NCBI GenBank assembly: GCA_030248215.1
Contig: JASANG010003405.1
Location: 124,001-188,000, forward strand
Length of the DNA stretch: 64,000 bases
Source: Enoplolaimus lenunculus
Taxonomy: Eukaryota; Nematoda; Enoplea; Enoplida; Thoracostomopsidae
Reading direction: 5' to 3'
Below the pieces are notes generated by a model. It had not been told where the DNA came from. It did not search any database and saw only the letters and a list, made by a program, of their open reading frames with translations. Shown here one piece after another: positions 12,259-25,800 of the stretch (its first letter is position 1; every line of letters starts with the position of its first letter). Made by a program: the position numbers and the translations under genes.

Positions 12259-13293
12259 ATTACAAGATTCAGAGCTTTAACAGAACACTGTACCACTACA
12301 AAATACTTTTGTCATAGGTTTCCCGCGAGCACAAAGTGCCAAGCATTTAGTTTTCGTGCTGCTAATTTGTAGCGAAGCTTAGTTTATTAACAGGAGAATC
12401 ATCCGTTTCTTGTAATTTTGCTCCAACTGCGACTGCCATATAGCAAAGCGAGTATTTGGGGACTTGATCATTTGCGGAACTCTATGTACAAGAATTATTC
12501 AGCGTATATGTCATTTATTACAAGTTTTCCGCAATTTTAGAACGCACGTCACGGTTCAGATTATGCGCGTTTTGTCCAATGAATCAGGCTGGAACTTATG
12601 ATTCTTTGGGAGTTTCATCTCGAGACTGAAACCAGATCGAGACCAGCCAAATCCCGATATATACCGAGACCGAGACCGCCCATCCATGCAAGCCGGCAAA
12701 GGAAACCATACTGATGCATATGTATGGCTTGCCTTTATATGCATGAGCTGTAAAACACAGAAGGACCAAGATACATGTAACAAAAATGTTGAGGTTCTTA
12801 TAAGGCATAAAAACGTAAAAACTCTCGTAAGAACGCTCCTCATTTTCAGCTGCAACTCGCAGAACTAAAAGTCGTAGTACCCAATGTCCTCCTTTTTATA
12901 TATATTATATTTATGTTTAGAGTAACATATATTACTGTACATAACACTTAAATTTTATGTTTTCTAGCATGCTAAACCAACTACTTAGTAGCAGTTATCG
13001 GCAGGAGAATATGATGTGGACGAAAACGTAAATCGAACATTCAAAAAAGGCAGTATGTTTTATGCTTTCGATTGAAAAACTATTTTTTAATTTGTTGAAG
13101 GCAAAGGAAATATACCGTTGTACGAGGTAATATATACGTAAATATATACTATGTAGTTTCAGGTTTAATGAAAGCTGCTTCCAGTTGTCTCTCAGATAAG
13201 TGGCTTGATGGAATTTTAATAAAGGGCGGAAATGTTTCTAAGACAGTTTTCACGTCATGAACTTAACATGTAGTGTTTTGTAGTTGATTTCAG
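12259..13293. other. region upstream of capicua; possible 5' UTR acceptor at its end
   Basis: No coding feature. A patch of GAGACCGAGACCG near 12610-12690 recurs at 19500 and 28280. At 13293 a good acceptor (TAGTTGATTTCAG) precedes an in-frame stop and then the first usable capicua ATG, so a non-coding 5' exon or trans-spliced leader probably joins here. Confidence 0.5.
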
Positions 13294-13366
13294 GTAAATT
13301 TTGTGTCAAGCAATTACGATACTGAATAGACAAGATAAAAAAGAGACGAAAGTACATGTTAATAGC

Positions 13367-13880
13367 ATGTCCGACACTCCTTGTTCTACTTCCGCCTCTG
13401 CGGAGACTGTTAGCTCTACAACATTGACGCGGTGCTGTGAAAATGAACAGCAACAAGAACGAATTAATCAGGATTCTATGCTTGTTGGTGAAGGGACAAG
13501 TCAGTTTGAAAACAACCGTCGGGTAACTAGCGATCATGACACACGTGGAATTGAAGAATGTTCTACGACCCACCATAGTGTAATCTTGCCGACATCAAGT
13601 AATCTGTCTTCGGCCGCTACACATGTCCAACCTTTTACCACAGTAGTTCAGCTGCGAGGGAATGTTGAGAACATAGGGGCTCTGGGCAGTGGCGGTGCCA
13701 ATAATTTACCGGCTCCGAATATATCTGAAGTATGCTCTAATGTCAGCTCTGCCAGCAACATTATTGATTCGGTATTGCCCGCAAGAGCATCTGATTCAGA
13801 TCCGAAAACGAATGTAATTGGTGCGGCGCCATTTGCTGTCAACCGGTGTCTTTCAATCTATCAAGCTGAACCTACAAGCG
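13367..13880 (+). CDS. cic: capicua exon 1 (first coding exon)
   Basis: Starts at the first ATG after an in-frame stop at 13295; the protein opens [14 protein letters not shown]. Ser/Thr-rich low-complexity sequence with no recognised domain. Donor AAGCG|GTAAGA leaves one base (phase 1). The exon probably begins at 13294 after an acceptor, with the first 73 bases untranslated. A start at a later Met cannot be excluded. Confidence 0.7.
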
Positions 13881-16800
13881 GTAAGAAATTGAATTTTGTG
13901 ACAAATTGATCAGACATGTGTAGATATTGGACTGTGTTTAACAATATAAGTAATGCTTGTGTGTTCTATGGGGCGGCCGCTATTTGTTGTGGTCCGCTTC
14001 CCCCGAACGAAAATTAATGGAAGTCCAGCGCTGTAGTATCATTATGTGGTAGCAGGTTGTAGTGCCTAGCTAGGCTTGTAAAAATAAAAAAACTGGTTGA
14101 AGACGCATTAAAAAAATTCGACGGTACCAAGGTTAGCCAAAATTTAGAAAGGTAGTATTATCTCAATCACAGTAATAGTAAATATACATCCTGGGTAGGC
14201 GTTGAAAAATCCTATTGTTTAATGTCTTTTCATAAATAAGCTGAACTCTCAACTGTGAATTCGTTAAACCTTGGAACAAGTCGAGTTAATTTTTTACAGG
14301 AAAATCTCAACAATCACCAATCGAAAGTTCTAGTCGTAGTGGTGTGTCACATTCAAATATCGATAATTTTGTTAGTATCGCAAGCGGGGTTGCTAGTCCG
14401 CTGCCGTGTAGCTACCCAGCTGACCCCAATAATCTAGCAACCGCCCGTGGAGCGCTGTATAGTGTTTCTGCTGCACCGTCGAATATCATTGGTTGTAATT
14501 CTGGTTTAACCACAGTTCCTGCAGTCGCTGCTACTATAGCGCTACCCAGCCACGCCGGCAGTATTATAGGTAGTCCCTCATATGCGAATTCAACTTATTC
14601 GTATCGTGGCCCTGCGCCAATTGACGGTATACCTGGACCTGCCCTAGTAGGCGGCCAATCAGTGGTTAACGCTACTGGTCGTTCGCTGTCGCTTACATCT
14701 GATTCAATCAGTAGCGATACCACCGGGAGCGGAAAACAAGCAGTTGTGGCAGCGGCAGTAAACGCAGCTGCGTATTGCTTGCGTGCGAACAAAAAAGGCG
14801 ACGTTGTTGTAACGCCGCAAGGAATTCGAAAAAAATTCAACGGTAAACAATGGCGACGGCTTTGTTCACGCGAAGGATGCAATAAAGAATCGCAACGCCG
14901 CGGATATTGCTCGAGGCATTTGTCACAAAAAGGTAAAGTTATTCTCGGAGGTAATGGTCTGCCAGGCGCGTCGCATCATCACGGGTTCGCTGTTCATAGT
15001 GGGCCGACACCTCACGGTGGTCAGCCTGGGGTTAGCCTGTTGCTAAGTGGCGTATCAAGAGGTGGGGTTTATATGCCACGTAGTGCGTCTGTAGGTCAAG
15101 GACTTGCCCCTAGCTATCACCAACCCACAGCTAGTGTTGCCCGGAGTCTGGCTCATTCTGCCCTGTATCGACCATCACCTGGATTAGGTCCTACAAGCCC
15201 CACGTTCTCATCGTTGCGACAACATCTCTCTGCTGTTCAGCACCCTGAATTTGTGTCACCGCTTAGGCCACCAAGTGCGTTTGCAGCAGCGTCTCCGCGA
15301 CGATCTTCGGGACCAACGTTAATAGAACCCTTAAGACCGCTAGCTAGGCTTCCGCATTCGCTTACGACCACTAGTTCAAACGATGGATCCCAGCCGACGA
15401 ATACTGGGCTGCTAGCAGTTACTGCTGCCCCATGTGTAGGACTTGCCAACTCTGATTTGAAGGCCGATATGGTGGGTAGTGACAAATCAGGGCTGTTTAC
15501 CCTGCCACCCCCTAGTATCCCTCCAGGCTTAGCTCTACCAACGTCGACCGGTGTTGTTGGACAGAGTCAGTTTTCGCCATTGTTTCAAGCACAATTGTCA
15601 CGAGAGCAACAACAACAGCAATTTTTGTGGTCCCTTCAATTGCCATCTCAACATTCTCGAGTTACGATTCAGAGCTCTTTGGCGAAATGTCAAACAACAA
15701 TGCAACCGTATACAGGTAAGCGAGCAGTCGGTTAGCGTCAAATTATGCTCGCTGAATCTGGTGAGATAGCTACATAACAGGACATGTTTATATATTGGAA
15801 AACTATGCTGGTTTAGGCCCGTATTTTCAAATGTGTGTAGCACCAATCACCAGTTAGTGGTTGGTGTTGTAAGTGTAACTACTAAACCAATGAATGGTAA
15901 AGTTAAAAATGGAACATGTTCCTCGCATTTGATATCTTTATTTTTTCACCAATTTTGAAATCAGCAATTAACAGGGGTTCGTCAGTTAGAAATGCATACG
16001 TAGGTAACTGGTAATAGGTGCTACGCTCATTTGAGGGTGTGAGTCTTAGGATATAAACTAGACCGGTTTCTAGAATTAAAACATTACACCGGTTTCGGTT
16101 TCGCAGTATAATACCGTCATTGTGTGCAGAGATGGGCCTTCTCGTCTCGGCAAATCTCGGGATTCGGGTGGTAAAGTGAATGAGGTTTTTAGAATTGATC
16201 AGCAATTAAAGTTTTCATTAATATTCGCACTGACGGTCGCATATCACCCGCTTAGGTTCATTTTTATATGTGTGCAACGTCTGTTATAATTGGAGTTGGA
16301 GATAGTTTTGTGAAAGTTTTGAAACGTTGCGTTTGTGCCACCATTCTCAGTGATAAATAAACTAAAAAATAAATGTTTGGTGCCGATTCATCAGTTTAAT
16401 TGTTTGAATTAAACGGTATTTCTGACCTGATAAAAAACATTTAAAACTTTTGTTAGAAAATTTTTTATTTTCAGTGACGGTTAAAAATTGACCGAGTAAC
16501 TGCTCAGTATAACGTATTTTGGCGAGTATTTTGCATACAAAATACTGCAATAAAAAGATTTAGAAATGATGAATATAATGAAATAATTATTAAGCTTTAG
16601 ATGTAGTGTTGGTGAAGGTGTTACAATAAAATCTCTTATGGTTTTGGCTAAAATTCAACTGCCCTTTTCGTCTTGAATATCTGTCCATCTGCTAGCACAG
16701 GGTCGATAAATAATTGCCAGCATAGTTTTAATGCTATCTGACAGATTCAGCAGCGCAATTGTAGCAGTCGCAATTTCGTTCTGTGCTTTTATAAACGTTT

Positions 16801-19800
16801 GGTCACTCAAGAAATCATGTAATTACTAGCGTTTTGGAGATTAAACATTTTTTATTTATAAATCGTTTGCTTCGATTCAAATTTGAAATGGCAACTGTTA
16901 CAAGTATGAAGATTATTTCATATTGTGCGAGACAAATTCCTGTAGGAAGGCATTGGTAAATTAATTAAGGTTATCTTTAGTGAAAATCATTGAGAATATT
17001 TTGGGCACATCATAGTAGTCCTCTGCTTGAATTCAAAGCGGGTTTTGCTGTGATTTATAGCTAGTTATAACGATCACAATTGATATAAAATTTGTCTCGC
17101 GCAATATCGATTATCTTCTTGTCTCGTAAGTAACTGATTTCCTTGTGTGGGCGTGTTGAGCAATCCTTTGTCCAGTTAGAAACTCGAGAACGCTTGTTGC
17201 CGGATACTCTAGTAAAAGGTAGTTTGTAAATTTAAGAACCGCATTCTTAACTGTATGTAGCGCCTATATGTAATATGTTAAGTGTTAGCATTTCGTTTGC
17301 GAGAAATGTCGTATATATATTTCAAAATCCCGGCCCCAGGGCAACTCTACTCTATATACATTGTATACGGCTATTAAGCGCACTTACTGCGAATTTATTC
17401 CTGTCCATGTGTTATAAGTGACCAAAGGATTGCGGTGCATTTACACATCCATACGAAGAATTACATCGGCGGCGAGAAACTGGTTATTATTGAGGACACT
17501 GCGCGTGTTAGCATTGGTTGTATCGGTTTGGCTGTTGGCTGGCACAAGCATTTTGAATGTTGAAACTTTAAATTGAAAATAGTTCAATTTGATTTGTCAT
17601 CTAAAATTTCTGTTATCGAAAGTTGTGATATTTTGAAAATTGAACGTATAAATTTTGGTAATCTTTTGATAAACTTGAATGGCTTTTAGACGGTTGGAAA
17701 TGTGGCTCATCGCGTGTTAAAATATTATTGTCTAAAATTTTAACCCTGTCTGCATGAGCATTTGCTGTGATCCAGCAATGTGGGGGCACTTATCAGAGGA
17801 AATTTTAACTAAGATGAGTTTTCGGCATGTCTAGGGCAGGGCCCTCCACCAAAGTACAGATTACTTTCTCCGGTTAAACGAAATGTGCCAGTACAAATCC
17901 GAGCAGCTACATACCTAGCACGCTTGTCATCCTAACCGCTCGCTTAACTGGATGCAGGTTGTTGTTGTTGTTCTTGTTGTTGTTGTTGTTGTTGTTTTGT
18001 TGTTGTTGTTCTTGTTGTTAGTGTTGTTGTAGTAGTTCCTTTTGTTGGTCCCCTCTTTTCGTGAAAATTCAAATGTGGACACTACAGTTATATATGCTTG
18101 GTACAGGCAAGACTGTCGGAAAAGTTACCATTGTACAATAGCTGTTGATGGGGATACGTACATATTCATAAGGAAATTTTTCTTGGGGTTTATGCTTTTC
18201 TGTGGGGTAATTTTATTATGACACCATCAAAACGACATCCGGCTCCGGTATTGTACATTGTCGGACATTTATAGCTATAAATTGTAACGACTTACAATTA
18301 TTTATAACCAAAAACACAACATTTCACAGTGGCTTTTTTTCAAAATGGCAGAAATTAGTATGCAGTCTATGTAGAAATTAAATTATTTATAGCTAATGTA
18401 GCAAGTATATGTACCAAACCAGAATAATTTTGTTTCTTGTCGAATTATTGAATGCTATATACCCACAGGATGCAACCGGAATTCTGAGTTCGATTAGAAT
18501 TCCGATTCAAAACGAGTTCCTATTACGATTCCGATTGCACAATCAATCGGAATCAGTATTTTGAATTTTAATTTTAATCTTACTTGTTGTGATATGTTGC
18601 ATCATATTCTGTATGATTTATCTTTTAAATTGCTTTCGATGAGTTAAACTTTTCAATGATATAGTTCAGCTTTGGAGAACCAAAAATCATCGTCAACTTG
18701 TTCATGCGACGTTTTCGAAAATATGTTTTCAGCCAACAGAACCTTAAATCAATATTTGTGATACAAATTATCCATACAGTCATAAAATTTCTAGTTCCGA
18801 TTACGATTCCGGTATAAATTTGCTGTTTCAATTCCGATTCAGGTATAATCCAGTTAAGCTTTACATCCTGTATGCACCATAAGTCGCTGATACAAATTTG
18901 GTATATTACAGATTAACAGTTCAAGTATACTTAGCTTGGTTTATTGGAATTAAAGACTTATGGCGCCTCCATTAATACGTGTAAAGCAAAACTATTATTT
19001 TATTGTTATGATCATAGTTCACGTTTGGGGCTTTTTCGTTTTTGTTAAAAAGTAAAGTATTTACTTAAGTCGGCGACTTTGCCGGAATGTGGTTGAGTAT
19101 TGTGTTATTTTCAGCATCGGTAATAGACGGACGCCATGCAATGGCGGATTTACAATCTCAGTTGCCGTGTGCATCGAAAATGCGTTCAGCGCAAATGTCA
19201 CCAGTCGGTGGGTCATCGGCTTCTTTGGACGGCACTGGACAGGTAAAGTTACATCAGGGTACAACCGGATATCGCAGCATGGTAGGCGCGTAGTCATGGT
19301 GGGTTGAGGCTCTGACCACAGCCAATGAATCAAAAGCCTTTTTGCGATAGTTGCAATTGGATTTAATACTAAAGCAACGTATAGCTTTCCGCTCGCTTCG
19401 CTTGCCTTGAGCAATTTTTACTCGTAGTTTTCAGGTGGATCTTGCAAATCTAGTGATCGAATCATTATTTGAAACCCACACACAGGAATGCGCGGCATCT
19501 GTCAAAAAACGAGACCGCAACCGAATGCCGAGACCGATAGCAGCAAACCACTTCCCCTACATTTATGCTTTGAATAGGAAAACTTTTATCTCGGTTCCAA
19601 AGCGTAAGCCTTAACCTTAACCTTAAATTAGTAAATTAGGGGCAAGTGTACAGGAGCCAAATTATTTTTCATTTTGTAAATTTTGCATGTTCAGGACAGT
19701 CTCGTTTCACCGAGAGATCAACAGCATACTCCATTCTACGGAAGTGCTCGTCAGTCGAGGACTAGTTCATCCTTGGGAAGCCCGTTTGAATCGCTTTATG

Positions 19801-22800
19801 GCACTAATACACGTGGAACTTACCTTCATGATGGAACGATGTTCATTGTTAATGATTCGCCGGCTTCTGCGCCAGGTAAGAGATTATGCCGAAAAATTTA
19901 TATATGGTTGGTTGGTTAGATGCAAGGCCTTGCTAAGGAAGTTTAGGGATCAAGCTGCTCCATAATTTGTTTTTTGTTGCGAAATCACTGCGAAAGTACA
20001 TCGACTTCATTTTTGTTGAAACTTTCGCACACTGGGTTTTGACTTAACTCTATTTCTGGGTTTTGCCACTAACCCATTAGCCCTTTACTCGTCATTTTTG
20101 ACAATCGAATTATGTTTTCTTATCAAATTACCTTTGCATACATTGGATAGAGCTACAATAAGCTCAAATATGTCAAAATTATTCACACATTGAAATAATT
20201 TTCGCATGAATTGTTACACGCCAAAAAATTTGAAACATCAAACCCCTTTAGCTCAACCTTTAGGATTTTTAGTTGAGCACATTTAAAATTCTTATAGAGT
20301 GTAACCCAAACCCCCTTTCCAAAATCCTGGCTACGCCAATGGTTACATGTACCGAACAGTAGGACTTCGCCTATCAATGTTAGCACTGAATATTTGTGAA
20401 TGTACGTATATTAAAATATACAGATTGGATATAGAGAATTATGATTTGGGTTGTATTATAGTGAACATGTTTTAAACGCTGGATTGCTTCAGTATTGCAG
20501 TGTTCCTACCTTTATATAATTGGCCAAACCGCTGATCAGAACAAGTTGCTGCTTTATGCAAAATGCGGATACAGTTTGGAGTTTACATACTCACCGCCGC
20601 ACTTCAGAAAGTACGCTAACAATAAAATAAACGAGTATTTTTTAGTATTTTATTGCTGATGTTTATAGCTGAAGATTTGAACAGCGCTACTGGCACTGCT
20701 GGTACACCGGTGATCCCATTATACTGTCACAAACATCGCGTCGCGTCTTATCCGTCTTCGGTTGTCGATAGTGAAGACTTGCGGCGACGTTCATCGATTG
20801 AATTGCCAAGCCAGCAAGTAGTGTTACCGGGCGGATCTCTGGGGGTCGGCAGTCAACTACACCAACACCAGCATTCCTATCCAACACCGGAAGATTTGTT
20901 GCCTATAATGCCAGTCGTAGCAGATCATGATTGCGATGATTTTCATAATGAAGATGGTTGGTCACCTGGAGGGGGTGATCATAATAGAGGCGGTAGAGGG
21001 AACGAAACGAACGGAAGAAGCAATCTGCATAGTGACAGGGGTGAAACACGATTCGTAGGGGACAGAGATGGGAATAACCGTGTTCGCGAGCAAGAGAATC
21101 GTGGGAGGCCTGCGTCTATGCCAGGTAGTTGTGGTGAGGGTCGACCACGTAGTGTTGCGAAGCAGTCCCGGTCGCTTGGGACACTTTGTCTTCGGAGTGG
21201 GAGCAAATGTGATTTAGTGTCTGCCTCTGGTGATACTAGTTTTTCGTCTAATACAACGATCGAAATTGACGCTGATAACGCTGGGAGTCGGACCCTGAAA
21301 TCGTCGCGTTGGGGATTTGGACCGGTTGAGAATGATATTGCGGCAGCTGTGGTTCGATCTGTTGTATCATCGAGTAGTAATCCAGAAATTGAAACGGCGC
21401 CAGATAAGAACCAGATAGTGCGTAGGCGGTCGTGTGGGAGCCAATATATAGACAGGATGGGTCTTTTGAATGTGAGCGACGGAAGCTCCAGGTTTGATCG
21501 TAAACAGAAGTTGCAACCGCGAAGCGAAATCAGTCATGCGGTTGTGAGTCGGGCGGAAGAAATTGTAGCTCAAGTACTTGCAGATCAACCTATGCCGGAA
21601 GCGCCTAGTTGCATTGGAGGGAGCAGGGAGACGTCGCAGAGCCGCAGGTGGACTACAGGAACAGCTGATAATGTTCCTAGCAGAGTGTCAGTAAGGCAGG
21701 GTGCTAGAGAATGCGTTAAAGGTACGGACACGATAGGCGACAGGGTTTTTGCTGAATCCGGGGGAGAAAGGCAAGTTGTGGTACAGATTAAAACGGCAAA
21801 CTGTGAAAATGGAGCGGATGTCGCTGATGATTTCAAGCGGTCAGAATCCAGCGAGAATGTAACGGCATCGGAGGGATGTAATGTGCGTGCGGCGAGTTCT
21901 GAGCTGCGCGAAACTAGTGAAAAAGATACAACAGCATCTTCTGATAATGACATAATGAAATCGGCATTTTTGAATTTGGCAGCAGGCAATAAAGCTGTTT
22001 TTAACGTTGATCAGAAGCTGACTTACGGTAAGATTGTACACAAGTTTAAGATGTAGACTAATTTTTTATTTTGGCTTAGGCTTGGAATATGCTGATGATA
22101 GTGTTATTAGCTGGCCTATACATAGGTCCAATTTTGTTACGATTTTAAAGGGTTTTCCTTTATCGTTAGGTATGATTGTGGCGTTTTCGGTCGTATGTAG
22201 CGCTTTTGTAGACTGTTTTCTTCTACTCTGAAACGCAGTAAAAATACAACATATTGTGCTTTCTCTCTTGTAGGCTTAGGTTTTTGTTTCTGAGTTCAAA
22301 GCTTATTGCTGAAATTAAAGTTTGGCACACTCACCTTAGAAGTATTTTTTGGATGGTTATCTGGTACTTAAGGTTTTAGGCTGAAGTAGCATTGATTGTT
22401 AACCTAAGCTACGAGTTCAGTTTTTTGCGTTCTACGGAGACAGAGCTTGTTTAATCCAAGATTGGGTTAACAATTCAACAATTTTGGACACTGGCGTAGA
22501 AATTAAAATTCAGATCGGGAAATCTGTAAAATTGGAGATTATAAATAGCACCGGTTTTAAACATGATTCAGCGGTTTTGTTGCGATTTTAGTGGATCCCG
22601 ATGGTAATACGGTGACGCTAGCGACTAATTCTGGTGCGGTTCCGTGGCATGCGCTGATTCCTTTTTTGAACCAATCAAATTCAGATAAGCGAAATGATAA
22701 TCAGCGGAACGACTCTGGCGAGCAGTCTGGAGAAACACAGACCACACCAACGTCGACCAAGTCTATAGTTTGTGCGAGCGATGTCCAGGGCATTGGTAAG

Positions 22801-25800
22801 GAGTTTTGGATTATTATGTTTACGTTTTAATTTTCTGTACCGACACGCCGCCGTGCATTGCTAACAAAATAAATTGTAGTAGGCTCACATTCTTAAATGC
22901 AAATAGATTCTATCACCAGTTAGCAATACGTTTTGAAATGACGAACTCTTGCAATTGCAGATCTCCAAATTGGCGCAGACGTAGGATAAATCGAATACGC
23001 CAAAAATTTTGAACATGATTGTTCACTGGTTTGAAAGCTAGAAGACCTATCACCCACTGGTAATAGGTACTACACATATTTTAGAATACGGGCCAAAAAA
23101 CAACTTGCGCCGGTACGTTGACTGCACAGCTTGTCATATCAAAAGAAATTTCTACAAGGCTAAAGGCGCACTGTGAGTATAGCGCAACCATTATTGTAAT
23201 GATGAGTTTGTCTTCGTAGGCGATTTGCGTATCCCGAATAAATCAATAGGTACTAGGCGCCCATTCTTTTGATCACACAATGTGCCAGTTGGCTTACGTT
23301 TGCCAGAAAAATAGGAGCCAGCTTTGCTGTAGCCGAAACCAGAACTATTTAGATTTAGTTTGTTGTTTGAATAAAGTATTCGACTATTTAACGGTAAGTG
23401 TGCGTCTTGTTTTGGCATATTTGGCGTAGTGAAGAAAATAGTTTCAGACTGGGTGTTGAGTAGCGTCACGGTTGTCAGTAGACAATTTTTTATTCTGCTG
23501 GTAACTACCTCCTACATCGCGTTAGACTGATATCTTCTGCGAATCCTGATCCAGCTCCTGTATTTTTGTATCTGGCCACGCTCAGTTATCTGTCAATCAA
23601 TCTAACGGACCAAGTTAACTAAAGCGATTTATTAACTAAGCCTAAGAAGCATAAGCATTAACATGAACATAATCCTAAGCAAGCCTATGTCTGTACGTGT
23701 CCCCACTTCTCAAAATCAACATGGGCCAACGTATTTGTTCAGAATTGCAAATTTACCAGCAGGCACTCAATTTACTTTGTTTATTTAAGCTAATTGTGTT
23801 ATAAATGCGTCCACAAACCGTGATTTGCCACCATTTGCGTCACTCGTATCAAATGATAGCAGTCATCAAACTCAGTCAGTCACTCAACCAGCAGCAGCAA
23901 AGCCTCCTACAATCGTTGTTAATTGTACAGTTACCGCTGGTATTGATTTTAAGCCGATTAAAATTGATCCGAGCTGTAGAGCAAGTTTAAATGGTGTAGC
24001 TGCGCTGCCGAAAAGTGTGGGACGTGAAACGTTAGTTGGGAGTGCTTGCCATCTGAAGACAGGATCCGCGATGTCTTGTGCTGATGTTGGAAGACAGAGC
24101 CTTAGAAATGCTACGGTTGTTGCTCACGGATCCCTGGAGATCGAAGCCGGGGCTGGTAAGTGGTTAAGGCTAAGGTGGCAGGTGTAATTCGTTTTGCACC
24201 ACCGGACACCCTAAACATTTAACAAATTTTTGTTTGTTTAAATTTTGGCTTTATTCGGGATTTCATTTATGTCTTGTAGCTTTGACTTGGTCACAAGCTT
24301 TCAGCAAGCGTTTACTACGTGTCAAAACGAATTATTTTGCCTGAAGAAACTAAATAAACTGGTTCGACAGCTACTAGGCTTATCACCAACTGGTGCTAGC
24401 TTCTACACGCGTTTGAGAATATAGAACCAGCAGTCGACTTAATACTTGTTTCGGGGCAATTCGCTCAGTATCTCGGTGTTGTTTGTTTTGCTTTCTAGAT
24501 GGAATATCAGATGACGATGACGGTGATGATGATGTGTTTGAAACTAAATCAAAGCAAGATGTTGCAAATAATGCAGAGCACTACACTTCCTCGTTTCAAT
24601 CCACAGTAAAAACAACAACAGTAACTGTAGCTACAACAACTGTTGCTACTAGTACATCAACAGTAACTGCTGCGTCAACAAGCGTAACGATGGCTGAGGG
24701 GTCTAAACGGTTGTTGCATAAATCAGTTGAAAGCAAACGACGTACAAAAAGTTTAACGGCATTAGGGCCTAGTAGTAATGAGGTTTGTTTTTAATGATTG
24801 ATTTGGCCCGTGTTAATTATAGGGCTTGTCGAAGGATTAGTCTGAGACTTCGGCTTACAATTATATTTATGTTTAGGCTTACGATCGGTGTATGTCTAGA
24901 CTTGCGCTTAGCATCAGGTATAGGCGCAGGCCCAGTAAACAGGCCATAGTGGTTGACATGGGCCGATAGTTAATAGTTATTCAGAATACATTTTTGAAAA
25001 ATTCGCGGTCATGTGTATTTTATTAGCCGTGGTGTCGGCCTTAATGTGGCTTGGTTTAGCTGTGTGTATTTAACAAGACCCATTTAATGCAGAGATTGCG
25101 CATCATGGAATTAGTTGTATTTAATCAATTTAAACCTAAATTGTGTGTCAAACCTACAGAACTTTTTGATCTCGGTATAGGTAGGGTTATCAAGGGTGTC
25201 AAGTTGCAAAATTTGCAGATATGTTTAACGTCTACCAGCAAGTAAAACACGTATAGCTTTTCTTGTGGCAAGCCGATGAAAATTATGAGCGGCTTATAAT
25301 TTCCGATACTGCTCACATTAGTATATAAGCGATTAGTGCTATGAGTTGTTTAAGAAACGAAACCAATATTTCTTACCAGTTATTTTAATTAGTTTTTATT
25401 CTGTTTAGAACTACTTTTTTATAATACCTTTAAAAAATTTAAAATTATATTTCAAAATCATTTTTTTAATTTTCAGACATCTGGAACCGGCTCATGTGGT
25501 GATGGAAATGACACGGCCTATTTGAACGAAGACTTTGTCCCGCAAACACGAGAACGTGAACATATTCGACGCCCGATGAACGCGTTTATGATATTTTCGA
25601 AGCGACACAGGCCCATGGTTCATCAAAGACATCCGAATCAAGACAATCGTACTGTGAGTAAGATCCTTGGAGAATGGTGGTACGCGCTGAGTCCGGAAGA
25701 TAAACAGCAGTATTATGACTTGGCGTCACAGGTTAGTTGGGTTGGACGCAGAGTTTTTTCGAAATTCGAAGTGCATTTTAGTGAGTATTTAGAATTTCAG

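Larger units (their letters stand above)
15716..19114 (+). other. capicua intron 2 (3.4 kb)
   Basis: The longest intron. It contains a (GTT)n run at 17957-18036, a hAT-like element at 18476-18870 and an ACTTAAGT-family element at about 18890-19080. No additional exon with consistent frame was identified, but a small one could be missed. Confidence 0.6.
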
